DNA from: Mimachlamys varia
Taxonomy: Eukaryota; Mollusca; Bivalvia; Pectinida; Pectinidae
Assembly (NCBI GenBank): GCA_947623455.1
Contig: OX392530.1
Location: forward strand, 28,985,405 to 29,049,404
Direction: 5' to 3'
DNA length: 64,000 nt
Part shown: positions 56,601 through 64,000 of the stretch, one piece after another
Layout: every line of letters begins with the position of its first letter
Position numbering within the stretch: the stretch's first letter is position 1
Notes under the pieces: generated by a model
Told to the model about the DNA's origin: nothing
The model's input: the letters and a program-made list of their open reading frames with translations, nothing else
Database searches by the model: none
Program-made: the position numbers and the translations under genes

Positions 56601-59600
56601 TATTTGGCTGGTGCTGTATACGATGTTTCAATGGTTGTCTCCCCTTTCTTAGGCGGGCTCATAGTATGTATTGTGTGTTTTATAACTGGTGAACAGAATT
56701 TGTCATGCCTCTTATAATTGGACTATTAGTATCATCTATCATTTATATTGATCTTTTATTTGATGAATACATTTAAAATAAATTAATGGCATTCACCACT
56801 TGTAATATTTGTATGTGTTTGTTTTAAAAAGAAACTATATTATGTATTTGAATTAAATCCTCTTGAGTGTGGTATACACAAATGATTTTTTTCACTATGT
56901 TATACTTTCTATCATGTGTAAACATTCATATCCTTTAGCATTTGGTCAGAGGCGTCAATTTTGTATGCATATAGATTTGGTGAAATTGAATTAATTCTTC
57001 TTGCCTAACCCATACTTTTTTTAAGTAAATGCTGAAAAAGCACACCAGCCCAAAACTAAATTAAATAAATCACAAGTTTATACAATTGGGTGTTATTTAG
57101 ATTATTATTTGTATAAAGTGTTTTCTGTATAGAATAAAACTGTTTGATTATTATCAAATTACATTTGGTATGAGGGTAATACTTGTTATCATTAACAGGA
57201 CATCATAGGAAGGCGAGGAATCCTAGCTGTCCTGTGTGCCAGTCTCAGTATACCCGTGTTTGGAATTCTAGCGTTCACATCTGTCTATCCATTGGTGGCA
57301 ACACTGTGGCTGGGACTCACTTACTCCTTTGCTGCTGTTAGTACATGTTTTATTACATTGATTTCTTCCCTGCCTTCATCAGGTGTTTGGAGAGTGTTGA
57401 TCCTCTTTGTCTGATTCTTTCATGTATACCTAATCATTTATTATCCTACTAATACTAGTAGAACCGTAAAAATTAAAATTGTTCGTGGTGTTAACATTTT
57501 TTTCTTATTTCTCTTTCATTATATCTCTGTGAGTATATCCACATGCAAACCTATTGTGGTAAGACGCCAGTCTCGTGATCGTGATTACTCATACTATATG
57601 TAAATATTATATATTAAACTTTTTCTACCTAGAATCCATATTGATACATAATGGTGTCAGACTCTATTAAATGTGGCCAGTGTATTTCATAGAATTGGCA
57701 TTTGAGGATAATAGCACAAGGTATTTTAGTTATTAAAATTTGTCACATTCTTGTTTACAGGCTAGCTTGTGGCCGTCCATCCCTCTTGTGGTCAGTCCAT
57801 CAACAGTGGGCACTGCTATGGGGCTGACCACTTCTATACAGATGATTGGTATAGGCATCTCCAACTTGGTGGTTGGTCAGATCCTGGGTAAAACCCTTCA
57901 GTAAGTACACTGTATCGCTGTAGAGATAGGATTATCCCGAGTAGAAGCTTCCAATCTTGCATTATGACGTTCACCATATATGCTTTTTTATACAGAGATT
58001 ATAAGACTCTTTCATATTCGTGTATGTAGGATAGGGAATATTCCACCCGAGGGGTCACAAAATGTGATGAAACCCGAGTCTTGCCGAGGGTTTTACCGCA
58101 TTTTGTGATCCCGAGGGTGGAATATCCCTATCCTACATACACACATAATGAAAGAGTCTTTTTTTTCACATATCAACTACCTGATTAAGCTCAAAAACCA
58201 TGAAATTATGCTTAAACAGGCTACCATTTTTAAATTTCAACTTTTTCTTTGAGCTTTTTGACGAAAACGAATTAGACAGCGAGTTTAAGCATACCCTATA
58301 TTTGCAAACAAAGTTTGTGCAGAAAAATTAATCTCCTCTTTCTGGTGTTTATGGTTAAAATTTTGTGAAAGGTTTTAATTTTATCACGCCGTCGTTTTCT
58401 CTTTCCGGCATCAGAGTTTACCGTATTCGTGACGTCACGTCATTGTTGAGCCATTGTGACGTCACATCGCGTGAAATGCTATGTAAGATAGATTTTTCTT
58501 ACATAGCTTTCTTACATGGGCAACCTCTATCCAACATGGCGAGATATGAGAGAAAAGATCTTCTAAAATAATCTAGGGGTTGGTTGGGTCACGTAACAGA
58601 TGGGTTGTCTACAGACTCCATAATATCTTAAATCTGTGAAATTCTATGTCACTGAGGGTGTGTCCCTGTGCAAGGTACCATTATAACAACCTTATCTCAT
58701 GTAATTCCATAAATTGCTCAGTGTAGTTTTTAGCAGGTATGCTTACTTGGTAAAATATGTAAATATTGTATATTTGACTTTTTCTACCTATATAATCCAA
58801 ATTGATACATAGTACCTGGTAATGGTGTCAGACTCTATTAAATGTGGCCAGTGTTTTGCATAGAATTTCCCACAAATTTTATCACATTATGTGATAAATG
58901 GTTGTGAATCTGATGGGATCCAGAATGGGAAACATTCAGAAAATTCTGAGAAATGTTTGTGTTTCCTTAGATTCCCACTCTATATTAGAATGATACAGTT
59001 TTGCAGGTACTGACACTCAATGCTTTCCACTTTTAACTGAAATGGTAGGCATTAGAGTGATTCAGTGGGAGAAACAGCATGGTTTAAATTCTGGGAAATT
59101 CAATATTTTCTCTTAATTGCCTATTTCGTTTTCATTTCAGTTATGAGATATTGTTTATCAGGATTAAGGTTTCCTTAAGGGAATTTTTGAAATCCATATT
59201 TTTTACGAGAGTTGGGGGTTATATTCAGCATCAAGATTATGGTGCTGGTTAGGAATTAAAATCTGCTGTAAACATTTGGCTGTAACCTCTTTGTCTTCAG
59301 TCTGGAGCGAGAGGAAACACTGTTAAGGTGGAAATATGTCATGGTATTCCTCCTGGCCAACAGCCTCGCCTGTGTTGCAACCACTGTGTTTCTCAACATC
59401 AATGACAGCAGAAGGGTGAGTCGGGGATTTCTGTCTAGTTTTGGTATACAACAATTAATGATTTCTTCATTGTTACCAGTAAATACATTTTTAGCTCACC
59501 TGGCCTGAAGGGCCGGTGAGCTTATGCTATGGTGCATCGTACGTCTGTCAACTTTTCCTAAAAATACCTACTAGTCCTGAACCACCAAACGGAATTTGAC

Positions 59601-60948
59601 CATATTTGGCCAGAAACATCCTTGGGTGAAGGGGATTCAATTTGTTGGTCTGACCCCCCTGGGACTGAGGGGCGGGGCCAAGTAGGGAAAATATAGTAAA
59701 TTCTTTAAAATCCTTCTTCTTCTTCTGTATAGGAATTACAGGATATTGTCCAAATTTGGTTTGAAGAAACCTTGAGTAAAGGGGATTGAATTTTGTATAA
59801 ATGGTAAGTCTGACCCCCCTGTGGCCTGATGGGCAGATTTGATATAGATTTGATCCCAGGATCTACCATGCCCTTGTAGACTTCTTAACCAATTACTTAG
59901 TTTCGATCTGTCCCTGGCCATGGGATCTTTTTGGAAAATATTTTACCCTGATTACCTAGATACCAATGTATCCAGATGAGCGATACAGGCGCTTTGGTCC
60001 TCTTGTTAGATAGATGCTTCTATGATAGCATGTTTTGAAAATGTTTTATTTTACTTGTTATATTTAATGATTATCTACTGAAAGTAAAATGTAAAACGCT
60101 AATAGGTTTTTTTATCATTTTATGAATGATCCAGAAATGCAAATAGCCAAATGCAATTTTAAACACATAATTGTGGAAAAAATGGAAAACTTGCATTTCC
60201 TTTAAACAGAGGCAGACATATTGGTTCTGGCTCTTCTTTTAATATAATCTTATTGGAACAGACTTTTGAACTATCAAAAAACATCTTTTCATTTTGAACA
60301 TATCTATATCATCCACTGAAGGTATGAGATGACATTTAATTAGTTCACTTTGATCTTCATCTCAAGGTCAAAAAGTACAAAATGCTTAAAGAGTAACTGT
60401 AGTGCAAAGAGAAACTGAAATTATATATTGTCGAAAACCACATCGAAATCAACCAATCGGTTATAAAGTTACGACAGGTCAAAGTTTGTCTATTCACCTG
60501 TTTTGCCACAAGTTAATAATTAATCAAGCACACTGCGTACCACAAAAGTTGTGCACACATATTGGTGACGTAACAACGAGAACACACAATAAATTGACTC
60601 TATATAATATGTAAATGTCTGGTTGCTAATTAATCTAAAATGTATTATGCTTGTATCACGTTTAAATTAAGTGACTTACCATATTATGGGAAAAAATCTG
60701 AAATCATCATTGAAATACCGTTTATATATATCGATTTTTCAAATTCCCCTTAATAAGTAATTACAATTAATTGTAGATCAGCTTTAAGTATATAATTACT
60801 GTCCTTTGTGTAGGGTGGTATCCTGAACCTAAGTAGAAAACAGAAGGCTATAAAAGCAGCACAGCTAGCAGCTGAACCAACCGAGGAGAAGGAACCTGAT
60901 GAGAGAGATCCACTTATTCCAAACCAGAGACGCCCAAACATCAACTAA
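44641..60948 (+). CDS. MFSD1: Major facilitator superfamily domain-containing protein 1 (lysosomal), 13 exons, 485 aa
   Basis: MFSD1 is a lysosomal MFS carrier (reported as a dipeptide uniporter that works with GLMP; family knowledge). Coding exons: 44641-44665, 46650-46750, 47972-48090, 49751-49806, 50700-50843, 51602-51760, 52360-52475, 55570-55670, 56555-56663, 57199-57336, 57761-57900, 59301-59415, 60814-60948. All phases join and borders are GT/AG. An in-frame TAA at 44599-44601 supports the start. Family signatures in order: LTFGSYYCFDMPSVLQDEF (TM1), DYNLLYAIYAW, GAGFLIDKLGNR (TM2 and A-loop), RLLFGSGNGSLT, RITAYWFRNKELAMAFGI, FSRLGSVLNF, VTDIKYFSLSYWLL, DIIGRRG, LTYSFAAASLWPSIPLVV, MGLTTSIQMIGIGISNLVVG. 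The first lumenal loop (residues ~43-70) has N45, N49 and N55 sequons and cysteines 46, 58, 61, 64. The C-tail holds ERDPLI, a [DE]xxxL[LI] sorting motif. The vertebrate protein is about 465 aa. Confidence 0.92.
45042..45078. repeat. Short palindrome with AGAGACGTA arms
   Basis: AGAGACGTA and TACGTCTCT are separated by 16 nt containing TTAGGCCTA. Member of the same short palindromic set, inside MFSD1 intron 1. Confidence 0.55.
45830..45925 (+). pseudogene. Tiny reverse transcriptase motif-B fragment
   Basis: Frame 3 reads CRGVRQGSRSGPLLLLIYNV then PNLPP, matching the GVRQGS-SGPLLF-IY-NDLP block of LINE or other RTs. The surrounding frame is open only briefly and no motif A is visible. It is a short remnant of a different RT lineage from the one at 41380. 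Confidence 0.5.
46100..46350. repeat. Fragment of an AAGGTCACA-type element
   Basis: AAACATCTTCTTCTGAAATA, GAAGCTCTAAAGCAACATTT and TCAATGTCATAGGGGTCAAA are core remnants; the right end GGCCGATTGGGCCTCTTGC is at about 46330-46348. Left end absent. Confidence 0.6.
46840..47447. mobile_element. AGCTCACC element with ~130-bp GGGGCGGGGCC core, copy 1
   Basis: Left end AGCTCACCGGGTCCGAAGGA with CTGAGGTGAGC hairpin; right end CCAGGTGAGCGGGCCTCTTGTA. Three core units carry AACCACTGATTGGAAATCAA, GTGGGACTGACCCC and GGGTTATTTAGCTATAT. Located in MFSD1 intron 2. Confidence 0.8.
48592..49249. mobile_element. TA-flanked MITE with GGGTAAAGTGATCG ends
   Basis: 658 bp, ends TAGGGTAAAGTGATCGTAAG / CTTACGATCACTTTACCCTA, TA duplicated. 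Motif GTAAGTTGGACAC recurs inside in variants (GAGTCGGACA, GTAAGTCGGGACA). Lies in MFSD1 intron 3. Confidence 0.85.
50070..50255. repeat. 37-bp minisatellite in MFSD1 intron 4
   Basis: Five units of TTTGATGATTGTCAGTGGTT plus ACCTGTAGTATAACTCC. Confidence 0.9.
50256..50660. repeat. ~85-bp tandem repeat in MFSD1 intron 4
   Basis: Four units of GCAACTAACGCTGAAGGTAC, ATGTACATTGTAAGTAT and GATAAAATATTTTTGATTTT. It directly follows the 37-bp array and ends about 40 bp before exon 5. Confidence 0.9.
52727..52765. repeat. Poly(A)/G-interrupted run
   Basis: Adenine runs of 11-13 nt separated by single G bases, beside a T stretch. Simple sequence in MFSD1 intron 7. Confidence 0.9.
52844..55256. mobile_element. 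Non-autonomous element with 145-bp core (AAGGTCACA type), copy 2
   Basis: Left end AGCTCACCTGGCCCGTCC; right end CCAGGTGAGCGATGCAGGCC, CATTGGGCCTCTTGTT. About 15 core units of 145 bp carry GAAATGACCTTGACCTATAT, TCAAGGTCACAGGGGTCAAA and TTTGGCTGAAAGGTTCCTTG. All long frames here are repeat artefacts (period not a multiple of 3). Inserted in MFSD1 intron 7. Confidence 0.9.
55671..56554. other. MFSD1 intron 8
   Basis: AT-rich; no element or RNA recognised. Confidence 0.4.
57590..57700. repeat. Intronic direct repeat, copy 1 (intron 10)
   Basis: ATGTAAATATTATATATTAA, ACTTTTTCTACCTA, GGTGTCAGACTCTATTAAAT and GTGGCCAGTGT are repeated at 58745-58866 on the other side of exon 11. Confidence 0.8.
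58005..58165. repeat. Large hairpin, ~65-bp arms
   Basis: GTAGGATAGGGAATATTCCA, CCCGAGGGGTCACAAAATG faces CATTTTGTGATCCCGAGGG, TGGAATATCCCTATCCTAC with about 25 nt between; GACTCTTTCAT/ATGAAAGAGTC extends the stem. Foldback-type insertion in MFSD1 intron 11. Confidence 0.85.
58745..58866. repeat. Intronic direct repeat, copy 2 (intron 11)
   Basis: Same ~115-bp segment as 57590-57700 with a small insertion (AGTACCTGG). Together they bracket MFSD1 exon 11. Confidence 0.8.
59493..60007. mobile_element. AGCTCACC element, copy 2 (variant core)
   Basis: Left hairpin AGCTCACCTGGCCTGAAGGG / CCGGTGAGC, right end TGTATCCAGATGAGCGATAC and GGTCCTCTTGTTA. Core motifs TCTGACCCCCCTGGGACTGA and GGGGCGGGGCCAAG. 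In MFSD1 intron 12. Confidence 0.8.
60008..60813. other. MFSD1 intron 12, right part
   Basis: AT-rich, no recognisable element; includes a 70-codon open frame at 60402 without recognisable similarity. Acceptor before exon 13 is GTCCTTTGTGTAG. Confidence 0.4.
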
Positions 60949-61159
60949 ACCTTACTGAGGAGGATGACTCTATGTCTTTGTATTCATCAGAGAACTTTAA
61001 ACCTAGGTGATTCAAATGTAAAAAGACTTGTAATGTGTTACAGAATGGTAAAAATGAAGAGTAAGTAGAAAATGCATTTCAATTTTAAGGTTTTGATTCA
61101 CTGTTTAGTTTAGAAGTATCTGACAGGGAGAGGAAAGTAAAGATGTCGGTATACGCAGG

Positions 61160-61985
61160 ACTAACACATAGGAGAGGTGACAACAGATGTCAGACGAGGT
61201 AGTGACTGATGACCTGTGAGTAGTGGGACTGACACGTAGGAGAGGTGACAACAGATGTCAGACGAGGTAGTGACTGATGACTTGTGAGTAGTGGGACTGA
61301 CACGTAGGAGAGGAGACAACAGATGTCAGACGAGGTAGTGACTGATGACCTGTGAGTAGTGGGACTGACACGTAGGAGAGGAGACAACAGATGTCAGACG
61401 AGGTAGTGACTGATGACCTGTGAGTAGTGGGACTGACACGTAGGAGAGGAGACAACAGATGTCAGACGAGGTAGTGACTGATGACCTGTGAGTAGTGGGA
61501 CTGACACGTAGGAGAGGTGACAACAGATGTCAGACGAGGTAGTGACTGATGACTTGTGAGTAGTGGGACTGACACGTAGGAGAGAGACAACAGAAGTCAG
61601 ACGAGGTAGTAGTGACTGATGACTTGTGAGTAGTGGGACTGACACGTAGGAGAGGTGACAATAGGAGTCAGATGAGGTAGTGACTGATGACTTGTGAGTA
61701 GTGGGACTGACACGTAGGAGAGGTGACAACAGGAGTCAGATGAGGTAGTGACTGATGACTTGTGAGTAGTTGGACTGACATGTAGGAGAGGTGACAACAG
61801 ATGTCAGACGAGGTAGTGACTGATGACTTGTGAGTAGTGGGACTGACACGTAGTAGAGGTGACAACAGAAATCAGACGAGTTAGTGACTGATGACTTGTG
61901 AGTAGTGGGACTGACACGTAGGAGAGGTGACAACAGATGTCAGACGAGGTAGTGACTGATGACTTGTGAGTAGTAGAACTGATTG
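61160..61985. repeat. 68-bp satellite, ~12 units, in MFSD1 3' flank
   Basis: Units contain GACAACAGATGTCAGACGAG, GTAGTGACTGATGACCTGTG and AGTAGTGGGACTGACACGTA. 68 is not a multiple of 3, so overlapping minus-strand frames repeat every 68 nt; they are not genes. Starts about 215 bp after the MFSD1 stop. Confidence 0.95.
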
Positions 61986-63202
61986 GTATATATATACTCT
62001 TTGTCTTCATGGAATTGTAATTTCCTCAAGAACAATTTTGTAAAGTAGTCTTAATGTGTGACCACCAAAAGCAATCATGTCAACTTCCTCTATACAACTT
62101 CAAAATCATCTTTTGTCATAATGTAACAAGATGTCATTATATGTTCAATGTCTCCACTAAAAGTTGAACATGTGAGCTCTAGCCCTATGCTCAACCAATC
62201 ATGCTATAGAGACGATCTCTAGCCTGTTTAATACAGCTAGTATTTACCCATCCTCAATATCCAGGGGTTATGATCACCTACACTCTCTCCACCCCTGGAA
62301 TATGTCATGGCAAAACTGAAAGCACGCTCAGATAAAAAAAACCTGACCAATTGCAAGGCTGCATGCCTGACCTTTGAAGATTACAAATGAACCATGACCG
62401 ACTTCAAAGCCTGTCAATTTTTACCATTATCTGACAACGAGATTCCTTTGATGTACATAAAAGGGTTGAATCAGTCTTCTTACCTTATCAGCAAGGTGGG
62501 GCAATCAGAGCCTTAAGTTTTGCCCCTCGATACAGTATACCTTATTATACATTTTATGTCATCTAATGTTTCTGAATAGATTTCTGTTAATTTTATATTT
62601 TACAATGAATAAAAAATATTCAGATTGTAAGTTAATAGAACGAAATCTACAAGATTTGTTGAAGAGATTTATAGAATGGTAGAAATCAGACAAATGTAAC
62701 GTACCTAGGGACTTGCATAACATTGGTTTTTATAGAGCATCTTTTCCTATGCACAATGACTGCGAATTTTCTAATATGAAAGTCAATAGAAAGATGGATT
62801 TTAAATTAGTTTGCTATGATCAGTTCCTCATTTTACTTTAAAGTATATTTCATGTTAAGTTAGATGTATCATTTTCTTGTGTTACCTATTTTATTTTATT
62901 TTTGTTGTTAATTAATTGTAAACCTCTTCAAAGTTACAAAGTTTTGTGCACGATCCTACCTTTGATATAGAGCGCATAATTGTACGTGTCATTAGACATT
63001 TCATATTAAATATAAGCAAAAAAATTCTTCTGGTTCAGAAGGGCTCATGCTGTACATGCACTTAGTTACCAGGTATATACTTGTTCAAGTCTTATTTTAT
63101 TTATACAATGTATTTCGTGTTTTAAATTAAATGTCTTAGTATACATTTGTACCTGAAAGTGTTACTCCAACCTCTGATATGATTTTCTGAGAGGTGATTA
63201 TT
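61986..63202. other. MFSD1 3' flank
   Basis: AT-rich, contains the AATAAA at 62608; no further gene or repeat recognised. Confidence 0.4.
62608..62613 (+). terminator. Candidate MFSD1 polyadenylation signal
   Basis: AATAAA about 1.66 kb after the MFSD1 stop, beyond the 68-bp satellite. If used, the satellite would be part of the 3' UTR. Earlier weak signals are possible; the assignment rests on the motif alone. Confidence 0.3.
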
Positions 63203-64000
63203 AGCTCACCTGGTCCGAAGGACCGAGGTGAGCTTATGCCATACCGTGGCGTCCGTCGTCCGTCCGTCGTCTGTCAACAATTGTTTAAACGACTTCTTCT
63301 CCATAACCACTGATAGGAAATCAACCAAATTTGGCAGGAATCATCCTTAGGTGCCCAGGATCCAAAATTGTACTAATGGTGGGACTGACCCCCTAGGGGG
63401 CTGAGGGCGGGGCCAAAAAGGGTTATTTAGCTATATTGATATTAGCGACTTCTTCTCCATAACCACTGGTTGGAAATCAACCTTATTTGGCAGAAAGGAT
63501 CCTTAGGTGCCCAGGATTCAAAATTGTACTAATGGTGGGACTGACCCCCTAGGGGGTTAAGGGCGGGGCCAAAACGAGTTATTTATCTATATCATGGTTA
63601 AAGCAACTTCTTCTCCACAACCACTGATTGGAAATCAGCCTTATTTGGTAGGAAGCATCCCTAGGTGCTCAGGATTCAAAATTGTACTAATGGTGGGACT
63701 GACCCTCTAGGGGGCAGAGGGCGGGCCAAAAAGGGTTATTTAGCTATATCGTGGTTTAAGCGACTTCTTCTCAAGAACCACTGATTGGAAATCAACCTTA
63801 TTTGGCAGGAAGCATCCCTAGGTGCTCAGGATTCAAATTTTACTAATGGTGGGACTAGCTGACCCCCTAGGGGGCTGAGGAGCGGGGCCAAAAAGGTTTA
63901 TTTAGCTATATCATGGTTTTAGTGACTCACTGATGGGAAATCAGCCTTATTTGGCAGGAAGCATCCCTTGGTGCTCAGGATTCAAAATTGTACTAATGGT
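63203..64000. mobile_element. AGCTCACC element with GGGGCGGGGCC core, copy 3 (cut by window edge)
   Basis: Left hairpin AGCTCACCTGGTCCGAAGGA / CCGAGGTGAGC, GTCCGTCGTCCGTCC run, then five ~135-bp core units (AACCACTGATTGGAAATCA, GGTGGGACTGACCCCCTAGG, GGTTATTTAGCTATAT). The right end lies beyond base 64000. Confidence 0.8.

Noticed and set aside
61190..62010. Overlapping 65-codon minus-strand frames starting every 68 nt
   Set aside because: Satellite artefact; unit length is not a multiple of 3 and there is no codon pattern or conserved domain.
1..64000. CRISPR array interpretation of the short regular repeats (e.g. 1905-3330, 26990-28445)
   Set aside because: Units follow one another without unique spacers, introns and animal genes surround them, and no cas genes are present; they are minisatellites.

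Overview
The window looks like a low-GC nuclear genome segment from a lophotrochozoan animal, most probably a bivalve mollusc. The evidence is spliced genes with GT-AG introns of 0.1-5 kb, an intronless Cys-loop receptor gene with a truncated neighbour copy, a tRNA-derived SINE, decayed non-LTR retrotransposons, and a very high load of MITEs and minisatellites, including the AGCTCACC / CTCTTGTT element type that I associate with bivalves. The species cannot be named from sequence alone.

Four genes can be supported. (1) GNL2 (nucleolar GTPase NOG2) lies on the minus strand from 17615 to beyond the left edge; eleven exons (about 436 codons) are visible, with the circularly permuted GTPase motifs in order. 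(2) CENPW, a 77-residue histone-fold kinetochore protein, lies head to head with GNL2 on the plus strand (three exons, 17793-23430), with 177 bp between the two start codons. (3) A single-exon Cys-loop ligand-gated ion channel subunit of nicotinic type lies at 34542-35945, with a frameshifted, truncated copy of its N-terminus at 31381-31715. (4) MFSD1-like lysosomal transporter, plus strand, thirteen exons from 44641 to 60948 (485 aa), whose exon phases all join.

The remaining sequence is mainly mobile or repeated DNA. Region by region: 1-10.7 kb, GNL2 introns filled with minisatellites; 10.8-14.1 kb, a large composite element with a ~150-bp core repeat; 16.1-19.1 kb, nested TA-flanked MITEs and the GNL2/CENPW promoter; 20-25.4 kb, CENPW introns and 3' flank with SINE, MITEs and hairpins; 27-28.4 kb, a 45-bp satellite; 30-31.7 kb, a decayed reverse transcriptase and the receptor fragment; 37.8-39.7 kb, a decayed LINE with RT, zinc-knuckle and restriction-like endonuclease remnants; 41-44 kb, RT fragment, foldback and hAT-type MITE; 44.6-61 kb, MFSD1 with element-filled introns; 61.1-62 kb, a 68-bp satellite in its 3' flank; 63.2 kb to the end, another AGCTCACC-type element.

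The most unusual pattern is in GNL2. At three separate exons (3, 6 and 9) the exon's 3' end together with its 5' splice site has been copied in tandem into the following intron: 2 extra copies at exon 3, 15 at exon 6 and about 6 at exon 9. The true exon is thus followed by a series of decoy exon-end/donor units. Otherwise GNL2 and CENPW are housekeeping genes (60S ribosome biogenesis and kinetochore assembly), MFSD1 is a lysosomal solute carrier, and the receptor belongs to an expanded neuronal or sensory channel family; no functional pathway linking the four is evident.
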